This document shows, in pieces, positions 1 through 6,132 of a stretch of 7,862 nucleotides of DNA. Source of the stretch: Actinomycetota bacterium (GTDB lineage: Bacteria; Actinomycetota; Thermoleophilia; Gaiellales; Gaiellaceae); NCBI GenBank assembly GCA_016870235.1, contig VGCB01000107.1, positions 1 through 7,862 on the forward strand. The letters are read 5' to 3'. The position numbers were made by a program, and so were the translations under genes. How positions within the stretch are numbered: the first letter of the stretch is position 1; every line of letters begins with the position of its first letter. The notes beneath the pieces were generated by a model, which was not told the origin of the DNA, made no database searches, and worked only from the letters and a program-made list of their open reading frames with translations.

Positions 1-622
1 TCTGGCGGAAGGCGGGCCCGCGCTCGAGCTCGCGCGTCCGGCCGAGGTCGTGGAGGATCGCGGCGGCGAGCAGCAGGTCGCCGCGCAGCCGCGGATGGAG
101 CTGCGCCGTCTCGCGGCAGAGCGTCGCGACGCCGACCGTGTGCTCGAGCAGTCCGCCCGCGTAGCCGTGGTGGCCGTCGGCCCCGGCCGCCGGCAGGGCG
201 CGGAGGGCCTCGCGGAGGGCGCGGTCTCCGAGCACGCCCCCCACGAGCGCGGCCAGCCCGGGATGCGCGATCTCGGCGGCCAGGAACTCGAGGAAGCCGT
301 CGAGCTCGTCGGCGTCGCGGCGCATCGCCGGCGCCAGCGTCGCCGGGTCGACCTCGGCGGCGTCGAGCGACCGCACCTGGAGCTGGAGCGCGTTGCCGTA
401 GCGCTCGACCCGGCCGAGGACGCGGACGGCGTCGCCCTCCGCGAAGCGGCGATCGAGGAGCTCCACGTCCTGCCACACGCGCGCCTCGATCCTGCCGCTC
501 GGGTCGACCAGCTCGAGCGCCAGGTACGGGGCGCCGCTCCGCGTCTGCAACCGCCGCTTGCGGGCGACGGCGTAGACGCCGTCGACGGTTCGGTCCTCGG
601 TCAGCTCGGCGATCGCGGTCAC
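1..622 (-). CDS. YhaM-family OB-fold/HD-domain 3'-5' exoribonuclease (5' part, cut by window edge)
   Basis: Seen: reading the minus strand from a GTG at 622 gives 207 codons without a stop, running off the left edge. Residues about 10-90 look like an OB-fold nucleic-acid-binding domain (YLALELVDPSG then RIEARVWQD, later EGDAVRVLGRVERYGN). From about residue 105 an HD phosphohydrolase domain follows, with HHGYAGGLLEH at 151-161 and LHD (H191, D192), the metal-binding His and Asp residues of the fold. Family knowledge: this OB-HD order is that of YhaM/CBF1-type exoribonucleases of about 310 residues, cytoplasmic enzymes that trim RNA (and ssDNA) 3' ends. About one third of the protein lies outside the window. 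The GTG is chosen because it opens right at the start of the domain and no ATG, GTG or TTG was seen in frame just upstream; no Shine-Dalgarno is visible, but a TAGACT box sits 8 nt ahead, which fits a leaderless mRNA. It is divergent from the DUF1015 gene. Other HD phosphohydrolases with an OB domain remain possible. Confidence 0.85.
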   Translation of the reverse strand, partial: MTAIAELTEDRTVDGVYAVARKRRLQTRSGAPYLALELVDPSGRIEARVWQDVELLDRRFAEGDAVRVLGRVERYGNALQLQVRSLDAAEVDPATLAPAMRRDADELDGFLEFLAAEIAHPGLAALVGGVLGDRALREALRALPAAGADGHHGYAGGLLEHTVGVATLCRETAQLHPRLRGDLLLAAAILHDLGRTRELERGPAFRQ

Positions 623-679
623 GACACCGGAGTCTATGGCTGCGCCCTCTCTGCGAGGGCGCCCGGTACCCTCGCCTGC
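623..679. promoter_or_regulatory. Divergent promoter region with central perfect inverted repeat
   Basis: Seen: this 57-bp gap separates two divergent genes. A perfect inverted repeat GCGCCCTC (642-649) / GAGGGCGC (655-662), with a 5-nt spacer, lies in the middle. A minus-strand TAGACT at 631-636 ends 8 nt before the GTG at 622. A plus-strand TACCCT at 667-672 ends 7 nt before the ATG at 680. The repeat centre (652) is 16 and 15 bp from the two boxes, so each arm covers the place where a -35 element would lie. Inference: two back-to-back leaderless promoters with a shared operator, or symmetric -35 elements. If transcription starts at the start codons, the repeat would be in neither RNA, which argues for a DNA-level site over an RNA hairpin. 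No TTGACA-like -35 is seen. Confidence 0.5.
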
Positions 680-1744
680 ATGGCAGACGTCGCCCCGTTC
701 CGGGCCATCCGGTACGCGCGCTCGACGCCCTCGGTGACGGCACCTCCGTACGACGTGATCGGGCCGGAGGAGCGGGCACGGTACCTCGCCCTCGACCCGT
801 GCAACGTCGTCCACCTGACGCTCAACGAGTCGGAGGAGGCGGCCGGCGCGCTCTTCCGCTCCTGGCTCGCGGACGGCACGCTCGTCGAGGACGCGGAGCC
901 GGCGGCCTGGGCCGTCCGGCAGGACTACGTCGGCCCGGACGGCGTGGCACGCCGTCGGGAAGGGGTCGTGGCCTCCCTCCGCGTCGAGCCCTACGAGACG
1001 CGCGTCGTCCTCCCGCACGAGCGGACGCACGCGGGGCCGAAGGAGAGCCGCCTCCGGCTGCTGCGCGCGGCGCGCGCGCAGCTCGAGCCGATCTTCCTCC
1101 TCTACGACGGCGACCCCCCGGTGACGCCGCCCGCGCGCGAGCCCGATCTCGAGGCCGGCGCCACGAGCCTCTGGCGCGTCGACGGCTCCGGCCTGCCCGG
1201 GTTCTTCGCCGACCGCCAGCTCCTGATCGCCGACGGGCACCACCGTTACGAGACCGCGGTCGCATACGCGGCCGAGACCGGCGCCGACCGGATGATGGTC
1301 GTGCTCGTCTCGACGTCCGACCCGGGCCTCGAGATCTTCCCGACGCATCGACTCTTCCGCGGTCACGAGGGCGCCGTCCCCGAGGCGCCGCGGGAGGCCT
1401 CGCCCGAGGCGGCGCTCGAGCGGCTGGGCGGGCTCGGCTACGAGTGCGGCCGGGCCGTCGGCTACCGCGCGGGCGGGGCCGTGCTCGTCGAGGGCCGGGA
1501 GGGCGAGCTCGACGTCGAGCTCGTCGACCGGCTCGTCGGCCACGAGGGCATCGACTACACGCCCGACGCCGCCGAGGCGATCCGGCGGGTCGACGCCGGC
1601 GAGGCGGACGGCGCCTTTCTCCTGCGCGCGACACGGATCGAGGACGTCTTCTGCCGCGCCCGCGAGGGGCAGGTGATGCCGCAGAAGACGACCTACTTCT
1701 TCCCCAAGCTCACCTCGGGCCTCCTCTTCCACGGCGCCGGATGA
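680..1744 (+). CDS. DUF1015 family protein
   Basis: Seen: 354 codons from ATG 680 to TGA 1742-1744. The open frame continues further upstream, but that part is antisense to the exoribonuclease gene, and recognisable family sequence starts at this ATG (MADVAPFRAIRYA). Diagnostic blocks: APPYDVIGPEERARY at residues 21-35 and ADGHHRYETAVAYA around 184-197, followed by MMVVLVSTSDPGLEIFPTHR. The length is slightly short of the family's usual roughly 400 residues, but both ends look intact. No signal peptide or membrane helix, so cytoplasmic. Family knowledge: DUF1015 (COG4198) has no established biochemical function that I can state. Inference: the DGHHR box resembles the DGxxR signature of ParB/sulfiredoxin-like folds, which include nucleotide-dependent small-molecule kinases such as SerK; this is a weak, untested similarity. 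The stop overlaps the start of the downstream phosphatase, so the two are probably translated together. Probably leaderless (TACCCT 7 nt ahead, no Shine-Dalgarno). Confidence 0.9.
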   Translation: MADVAPFRAIRYARSTPSVTAPPYDVIGPEERARYLALDPCNVVHLTLNESEEAAGALFRSWLADGTLVEDAEPAAWAVRQDYVGPDGVARRREGVVASLRVEPYETRVVLPHERTHAGPKESRLRLLRAARAQLEPIFLLYDGDPPVTPPAREPDLEAGATSLWRVDGSGLPGFFADRQLLIADGHHRYETAVAYAAETGADRMMVVLVSTSDPGLEIFPTHRLFRGHEGAVPEAPREASPEAALERLGGLGYECGRAVGYRAGGAVLVEGREGELDVELVDRLVGHEGIDYTPDAAEAIRRVDAGEADGAFLLRATRIEDVFCRAREGQVMPQKTTYFFPKLTSGLLFHGAG

Positions 1745-2550
1745 GCACGCCGGTCGACTGGCTCGCGCTCTTCCGCGACTGCGTCGCGGACATCGAGCAG
1801 GTGCTCGAACGGCTACCGACGCGCGCCGAGCGCGAGCCGGTCCTCCGGGCCGGCGAGGGCGGAGACGACACGACCGCGATCGACGCCGCCGCGGAGGAGG
1901 CCGTCGTCGGCCGGCTCGAGAGGCTCGGGATCGACCTCACCCTGGTCTCCGAGGAGCTCGGCGTCCGCGCCTTCGGCGGCGGCGGCGATCTGCGCGTCGT
2001 GATCGACCCGATCGACGGCTCGGTGAACGCGAAGCGCGGGATCCCGTTCTTCGCGCTGTCCGTCGCGGTCGCCCACGGCGCGACCATGGACGACGTCGTC
2101 TTCGGGTTCGTGCACGACTTCGGCTCCGGCGAGCAGTGGACGGCGGAGAAGGGCCGGGGCGCGCTCCTCGACGGCCGGCCGCTGCCGCCGGTCGGGCCCA
2201 AGGAGACGATCGAGCTCCTCGACTTCGAGGGGACGACGACCGCCTTCATCGCCGAGTGGGCGCCGCGGGTCTCCCCGATCGCGCGCCGGCTGCGGGTGAT
2301 GGGCTCGCTCGCGCTCTCCCTCTGCCACCTCGCCGCCGGTCGCGTCGACGCGGTCTGCTCGCTGAAGCCGGCGCGCTCGATCGACATCGCCGCCGCGCAG
2401 CTCCTCGTGCGCGAGCGCGGCTTCGCGATCGATCTCTTCGAGGATCCGCCCTTCGGTGGCGCCGCGCTCGACCTCGGCGCCCGCTCGCGTGTGGTCGCCG
2501 CCGCGACGCCGGCGATCTGTGAGGCGCTCGGTGACGCCCTGCGCCACTAG
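1741..2550 (+). CDS. Inositol monophosphatase family protein (IMPase/FBPase/CysQ superfamily)
   Basis: Seen: 269 codons, with ATG 1741 inside the ATGA that ends the DUF1015 gene. Mg2+-phosphatase motifs appear in order: GDDTTAID at residues 41-48, SEE at 70-72, and IDPIDGSVN at 88-96 (family DPIDGT, here with Ser). The C-terminal metal-site motif, normally WDxAAG, reads RSIDIAAAQLL at 212-222: the Trp is replaced but Asp215 is kept. Length is normal for the family. Family knowledge: these soluble enzymes remove phosphate from inositol-1-phosphate, fructose-1,6-bisphosphate, 3'-phosphoadenosine-5'-phosphate, histidinol phosphate and similar compounds. Sequence alone does not settle the substrate here, and the altered last motif and the Ser in DPIDGS make a standard inositol-phosphate role less certain. 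No Shine-Dalgarno precedes the ATG, so translation probably depends on termination-reinitiation from DUF1015. The TAG stop forms part of the 54-bp inverted repeat that follows. Confidence 0.88.
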   Translation: MSTPVDWLALFRDCVADIEQVLERLPTRAEREPVLRAGEGGDDTTAIDAAAEEAVVGRLERLGIDLTLVSEELGVRAFGGGGDLRVVIDPIDGSVNAKRGIPFFALSVAVAHGATMDDVVFGFVHDFGSGEQWTAEKGRGALLDGRPLPPVGPKETIELLDFEGTTTAFIAEWAPRVSPIARRLRVMGSLALSLCHLAAGRVDAVCSLKPARSIDIAAAQLLVRERGFAIDLFEDPPFGGAALDLGARSRVVAAATPAICEALGDALRH

Positions 2551-2601
2551 TGCGGCGTCTCACAACGTTAGACCGGAAACGATTGTTGTGACACCGCACT
2601 A
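2548..2601. repeat. 54-bp imperfect inverted repeat with TA ends; possible terminator or miniature element
   Basis: Seen: outer arms TAGTGCGG (2548-2555) and CCGCACTA (2594-2601) are perfect complements. Inside lie one C/A mismatch, one G-C pair and a 2-nt bulge, then perfect inner arms TCACAAC (2560-2566) / GTTGTGA (2585-2591) around an 18-nt AT-richer loop. That is 16 pairs in all. The left arm begins with the stop codon of the phosphatase gene. There is no T-tract on either strand. The position just after a gene end suggests a transcription terminator. The TA at both outer ends and the terminal-repeat look would also fit a tiny non-autonomous element or a dispersed repeat; other genome copies would be needed to decide. 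Confidence 0.5.
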
Positions 2602-2670
2602 CCATGCTTGCTGCACGCCGGCCATGCCAGGACGGTGCGGAGACACCGGACGGGCGTGATCCTGAAGCGG
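2602..2670. other. Convergent intergenic spacer, no gene seen
   Basis: The whole gap between the convergent phosphatase and GMC genes is 195 bp (2551-2745). Apart from the two inverted repeats listed separately, this middle stretch shows only a weak 6-bp complement (CACGCC at 2614-2619 with GGCGTG at 2653-2658). Short open frames cross it, but they have no start signal or recognisable protein. Confidence 0.6.
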
Positions 2671-2711
2671 TCGCAGCGCGTTTCCACCCGGTTTCGGGTG
2701 CAACGCTGCGA
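2671..2711. terminator. Nested GC-rich hairpin, likely terminator for the minus-strand GMC operon (possibly bidirectional)
   Basis: Seen: outer arms TCGCAGCG (2671-2678) / CGCTGCGA (2704-2711) and inner arms CACCCG (2685-2690) / CGGGTG (2695-2700) with a 4-nt GTTT loop; a 6-versus-3-nt internal loop separates them. An alternative pairing GCGTT (2678-2682) / AACGC (2702-2706) is also possible. It lies 35 bp beyond the GMC stop codon and between convergent genes, where a shared terminator is expected. No T-tract follows on either strand, as is common for hairpins in high-GC actinobacteria, so the mechanism is uncertain. Confidence 0.55.
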
Positions 2712-2745
2712 GAAGCCGCACGAGAGGCGCCGGGAATCCCGCGTC

Positions 2746-4428
2746 TCAGCCGCCGCCGATCCGCTCCCAGCGCTCGACGACGTGGTCGGCGGTGCGCCAC
2801 GCGACCGCCTGCGCGGTCAGCGTCGGGTTCCGGCCGCCGCTCGAGGGGAACGTGCTGGCTCCGAGGACGATGAGGTTCGGCACGTCGTGGCAGATCCCGT
2901 ACGGGTCGACGACGGAGCGCGTCGGGTCCTCACCCATCCGCGTGCCGCCGTAGGCGTGCGAGGAGACGGCGAGCGGCATGAGCGGCGTCGTGAACCATGT
3001 CTCGGTCGCCCCGGCCGCCCGGAACCACTCCCGCAGCCGGTCGGTGAGGAACGTGAACGCGTTCCGCTCGTTCTCGCGGAAGTCGAGCGTGGTCCGGATC
3101 ACGGGGATCCCCTCCCGATCCTGCACGACCGGGTCGAGATCGAGGACGAAGTCCTCGTACGTGAGCTGCTCGATCTGCAGGATCGCGTACCCGACCGAGC
3201 CCGCGTGCTCGTGCAGCCACGCCTTCCATGCCGCTCCCCAGCGGGGCACGGACGGGGGCGTGCCGCGCGCGAGCGCGATCGGCTTCTGCTCCATGCACAT
3301 CTGCATCACCGAGCCGCCGACGAACCCGAGGCCCGCGTGGTCGAAGTTGTCGCCCTCCCAGTCGTCGACCGACGTCCCCTGCGCCGCGCCGCCGCTCATC
3401 GCGTTGAGGCGGCGGCCGGGGAAGAGGGCGGAGGCGAAGACGATGTTGTGGGTCGTGAAGTGGCGGCCGACCTGCCCGCCGCCGTTGCCGAGGCCCGAGA
3501 GCAGCAGGAGCCGGACGTTCTCGTACGTGTAGCCCGCGACGATCACGGCCCGCGCCGGCTGGAATCGCGCCTCCCCGCCCTCGAGGTAGCGCACGCCGGT
3601 CGCGCGCCCGTCCGTGCCCGTCTCGATCCGCGTCGCCCGCGCACTGGTGACGAGCCGCAGCCGGCCCGTCTCGATCGCGGCGGGGATCGGCCCGAGCGAG
3701 GTGACCCCGCGTGCGTCGGCGACGCACATCCCGAACGCGCAGAAGCCGCAGTACGTGCAGCCGGGGAGCCCGGCGTACGGCTGCGACCGGATCCCAGCGG
3801 CGGTCGGGAAGGGGTGCCACCCGAGCTCACGGGCGGCAGCGGCCGTCAGCTCGGTGAAGCCCGTGCGCCGCAGCGGCGGCAGCGGGTACTCGCGGCTGCG
3901 CGGGCCCTCGAAGACGTTGCCGGCAGCGTCGATCCGCCCGCCCAGGTTCCCGGCCTTGCCGGAGACGCCGAGGAGCCACTCGACCCGGTCGTAGTACGGC
4001 TCGAGCTCGTCGTAGCCGTACGGCCAGTCGGCGACGGTCGATCCCTCCGGCAGCGCGGACGGCCCGTAGCGCTCGAGGGAGGCGCTGCGCTCGCGGAAGT
4101 GCCACGGGAGCAGCCGGAAGTACTGCGCGGGCGAGTGCTGCGCGGAGCCGCCGACGCCGTTCGACATCAGCGCCCGGAACCACGGCTGTGCGGCCGCCTC
4201 GAGGCTGTCGCGGCGCCACGTCGGGATCTCGTGGTTCACCTTCGCGGCGCCGAGGCCGTTGCGGACGTCGTTCTCGATCTCGTCGAGGACGAAGTCGGTC
4301 CGTGCGTGCCAGTCGCCCGCCTCGAGTGCGACGACCTCGAGCCCCGCCTGCGTCAACGGCCCGACGGCGACGCCCGCGGTGGCGCCGAGGCCGACGACGA
4401 CGACGTCGGCGAGGCGCGATCTCGTCAT
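2746..4428 (-). CDS. GMC-family FAD-dependent dehydrogenase (gluconate 2-dehydrogenase alpha-like) with Cys cluster
   Basis: Seen: 560 codons. The N-terminus goes straight into a Rossmann FAD-binding motif (VVVVGLGATAG, residues 10-20), with Ala at the third glycine position of GxGxxG, then VVALEAG at 32-38. GVGGSAQH (91-98) is the GMC flavin loop. Four cysteines at 224, 227, 230 and 235 (CTYCGFCAFGMC) could hold an Fe-S cluster. The C-terminal catalytic block has HAYGGTRMG (His491) and GGRNPTLT (Asn534), the His/Asn pair of GMC enzymes. Family knowledge: gluconate, sorbitol, fructose and glucose FAD dehydrogenases oxidise sugar or polyol hydroxyl groups and pass electrons on; several carry a 3Fe-4S cluster in the catalytic subunit. 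No Tat or Sec signal is present. The ATG at 4426-4428 overlaps the stop of the subunit-3 gene by 4 nt, with no clear Shine-Dalgarno, so expression is probably coupled. The substrate is unknown. Confidence 0.9.
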   Translation of the reverse strand: MTRSRLADVVVVGLGATAGVAVGPLTQAGLEVVALEAGDWHARTDFVLDEIENDVRNGLGAAKVNHEIPTWRRDSLEAAAQPWFRALMSNGVGGSAQHSPAQYFRLLPWHFRERSASLERYGPSALPEGSTVADWPYGYDELEPYYDRVEWLLGVSGKAGNLGGRIDAAGNVFEGPRSREYPLPPLRRTGFTELTAAAARELGWHPFPTAAGIRSQPYAGLPGCTYCGFCAFGMCVADARGVTSLGPIPAAIETGRLRLVTSARATRIETGTDGRATGVRYLEGGEARFQPARAVIVAGYTYENVRLLLLSGLGNGGGQVGRHFTTHNIVFASALFPGRRLNAMSGGAAQGTSVDDWEGDNFDHAGLGFVGGSVMQMCMEQKPIALARGTPPSVPRWGAAWKAWLHEHAGSVGYAILQIEQLTYEDFVLDLDPVVQDREGIPVIRTTLDFRENERNAFTFLTDRLREWFRAAGATETWFTTPLMPLAVSSHAYGGTRMGEDPTRSVVDPYGICHDVPNLIVLGASTFPSSGGRNPTLTAQAVAWRTADHVVERWERIGGG

Positions 4429-4925
4429 CGTCCGAGGTCGGGGTAGTCGGCGAGCGACCGCAGCCGGCCGCCGACCTCGACCTCGAGCTGCTGCTCCTCC
4501 GCCGTCACCTCCAGGCGCACGCCGGGGAAGCCCAGGAGCCGCCAGCCGGCGAGGTTGCGGTTGCCGCCGTGACGCGGATCGCCGAACGCCCCTTCGAGCA
4601 TCAGGTGGTGGAGGAAGCCGAACGCCGAGGCGCCGTCGTCGACCTCGTCGAGCTCTCCCCGCTCGAGCCGTCCCAGCACGTCGTCCTGCGCAGCTGCACC
4701 CACACCCGCGAACGGGCTCCCGTGCAGGCGCTCGGCCGCCGTCGAGAGCCCGTCGAGCACGGTCGAGACCCAGGGGGCGACGTGGGCGAGCGCGCCGTCG
4801 AGCGCGCCGAACGCGTAGGCGTCGACGCCGAGGGACATCGCGCCCGGGCCGTTCTCGTCCTCGGGCAGCAGCCGCTCGAGCACGGCCGCGAGCACCGCCC
4901 CGTGCTCGGCTGTCAGCTCAGGCAT
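4425..4925 (-). CDS. Gluconate 2-dehydrogenase subunit 3 (gamma) family protein
   Basis: Seen: 166 codons. It begins LTAEHGAVLAAVLERLLPEDE with GPGAMSLGVDAYAF close behind. Near the C-terminus is FGFLHHLMLEGAFGDPRHGG, followed by NRNLAGWRLLGFPG. The last two blocks (DPR.GGN and GW...GFPG) are the hallmark of the gluconate 2-dehydrogenase subunit 3 family. Family knowledge: this small helical subunit binds and stabilises the GMC catalytic subunit and usually carries a Tat signal that exports both. Here the N-terminus has no twin arginine and no hydrophobic segment, so export by this route seems unlikely. It overlaps the LLM gene upstream by 8 nt and the GMC gene downstream by 4 nt, which supports a one-to-one complex with the GMC protein. 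No Shine-Dalgarno is visible ahead of the ATG. Confidence 0.87.
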   Translation of the reverse strand: MPELTAEHGAVLAAVLERLLPEDENGPGAMSLGVDAYAFGALDGALAHVAPWVSTVLDGLSTAAERLHGSPFAGVGAAAQDDVLGRLERGELDEVDDGASAFGFLHHLMLEGAFGDPRHGGNRNLAGWRLLGFPGVRLEVTAEEQQLEVEVGGRLRSLADYPDLGR

Positions 4926-5982
4926 CGGACGCGGAGCGGAACTGGGGAATCACGCGCTCGGCGAAGAGCTGCTGCGTCTTGATCGCCTTCCAGTGCTCGG
5001 TCCCGCCCATGTTCGTCGTGATCGAGACCTCCGTCAGCCCCTCGCACACGTCGACGACCGCGCGGATGCGCTCCGCGACCTCGCCCGGCGTGCCGACCCA
5101 CACGATGTCGTCGTCGATCATCTTCTCGAGCGGCATCTCGCTGAACGACTCGAGGATGCCGGCGGCGTAGAAGCCGTAGCCGGCCGCCACGAGCTCCTCG
5201 GCCGGCGCCGCCTCGGGCAGCGCGACCTTCTGCGCGAGCATGAACCGCTCGATCGCGAGCGCCGCGTCGCGTCGCGCCACGGCCGGATCGTCGTCGAGGT
5301 GGCAGGCGTGGATCCAGACGATGTCGGGCGTGTGCCCGGCGACGGCGCAGGCCTCGCGGTACAGGTCGAGCGGCTTGCGCAGCCACTCGTACGGGAGGAG
5401 CGGGGGAACGGCGACGCCCCAGCCGCACTCGCCGGCACGTATGTACGTCGAGTCGCTCGTGCCGCCGACGAAGATCCGGAACCGTCGCGCCGGGGCCGGC
5501 CGCGGCGCCAGGTGGCTGTCGTCGATCGTCCAGAACCGGCCTTCGTGCGAGAACCGCTCCTGCTCGAGCGCGGCGAGGAGCACGTCGACCGCCTCGTCGT
5601 ACCGCGGCTGGGACTCGAGCAGCGGGATCCCGAGCTTCGGCGGCAGCCAGCCGTGGCCGCGGCCGATGCCGAACTCGTAGCGGCCGCCCATGAGGACGTC
5701 GGCGGCGGCGATCTGGGAGGCGAGGACGACCGGGTTGTGCGCAGGCAGCGTGTGGAGGAGCGTCCGGAACCGGATCCGGTCCGTCCGCTGGGCAGCGGCT
5801 GCGAAGAAGGCGAGCGGGTTCGCCGAGATCGAGAACTCGGGGAAGCAGTAGTGCTCGATCACCGAGTAGACGTCGAAGCCCGACTCCTCGCCGTGGACGA
5901 GCTGGTCGAGCGCCTCGTGGAACACCTGCGCCGGGCTCTTGCCCGGCCAGCTCTGCAGCTCGCTGTAGAGGCCGAAGCGCAT
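4918..5982 (-). CDS. LLM-class (luciferase-like) flavin-dependent oxidoreductase
   Basis: Seen: 354 codons from the ATG at 5982. The frame is open 33 codons further upstream, but those residues are low-complexity Arg/Pro/Thr. MRFGLYSELQ is the typical first beta strand, and a GAGGA Shine-Dalgarno (5988-5992) sits 5 nt ahead of this ATG. Family features: GFDVYSVIEHY at 35-45, then LLHTLPAHNPVVLASQIAAADVL at 75-97 broken by no gaps, GGRYEFGIGRGHG at 99-111, and a later RRFRIFVGGTSD block before the last helices. Family knowledge: bacterial luciferase-like TIM barrels use FMN, or F420 in actinobacteria, for monooxygenation or hydride transfer; LLM members are cytoplasmic. This is the first gene of an operon with a subunit-3-like protein and a GMC dehydrogenase, so it probably acts on the same substrate or product. 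Which cofactor and substrate it uses cannot be read from the sequence. Confidence 0.9.
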   Translation of the reverse strand: MRFGLYSELQSWPGKSPAQVFHEALDQLVHGEESGFDVYSVIEHYCFPEFSISANPLAFFAAAAQRTDRIRFRTLLHTLPAHNPVVLASQIAAADVLMGGRYEFGIGRGHGWLPPKLGIPLLESQPRYDEAVDVLLAALEQERFSHEGRFWTIDDSHLAPRPAPARRFRIFVGGTSDSTYIRAGECGWGVAVPPLLPYEWLRKPLDLYREACAVAGHTPDIVWIHACHLDDDPAVARRDAALAIERFMLAQKVALPEAAPAEELVAAGYGFYAAGILESFSEMPLEKMIDDDIVWVGTPGEVAERIRAVVDVCEGLTEVSITTNMGGTEHWKAIKTQQLFAERVIPQFRSASDA

Positions 5983-5987
5983 GGAGA

Positions 5988-5992
5988 TCCTC
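5988..5992 (-). promoter_or_regulatory. Shine-Dalgarno GAGGA for the LLM gene
   Basis: GAGGA on the minus strand, 5 nt before the ATG at 5982. It decides the start against the longer open frame. Contrast with the two divergent genes at 622/680, which have none. Confidence 0.7.
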
Positions 5993-6019
5993 GCGGTCGG
6001 GGGCGTTGGGGGCCGGACG

Positions 6020-6025
6020 AGGATA
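6020..6025 (-). promoter_or_regulatory. Possible -10 box (TATCCT) for the LLM-gamma-GMC operon
   Basis: Minus-strand TATCCT, 37 nt ahead of the ATG, in a small AT-richer patch (GATATC) of an otherwise GC-rich gap. It would give a leader of about 30 nt that includes the GAGGA site. No convincing -35 is seen at 16-18 bp; TTGTGC at 6046-6051 is at 20 bp. Confidence 0.35.
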
Positions 6026-6089
6026 TCTCGCCGCCGGCCCCGGGAGCACAACGCGCCCCGTCCGCTCGTTCTGCAGGTCACCGAACAGA

Positions 6090-6113
6090 AGCGGGCGGCT
6101 TGCGCCGCCCGCT
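6090..6113 (-). terminator. Strong hairpin, terminator of the membrane-protein gene
   Basis: Perfect 10-bp stem AGCGGGCGGC (6090-6099) / GCCGCCCGCT (6104-6113) with a TTGC loop. It begins 19 nt after the stop of the minus-strand membrane-protein gene, and in that direction is followed by a weakly T-rich TTCTGTT. It separates that gene from the LLM operon on the same strand. Confidence 0.75.
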
Positions 6114-6132
6114 CCGCTCCGGGAGGTGGAGC

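Noticed and set aside
50..679. Long plus-strand open frame leading into the DUF1015 gene
   Set aside because: Its translation is low-complexity Arg/Ala/Glu-rich, while the minus strand encodes a recognisable OB-HD protein with catalytic motifs. It is a GC-driven antisense frame.
799..1740. Plus-frame and minus-frame open readings over the DUF1015 gene, including one that joins to the phosphatase frame
   Set aside because: Arg/Pro/Gly-rich translations without motifs; the joined frame becomes meaningful only from the ATG at 1741.
2608..4446. 612-residue plus-strand open frame opposite the GMC gene
   Set aside because: Arg/Val/Ala/Glu-rich antisense translation. The minus strand has the complete GMC motif set in order.
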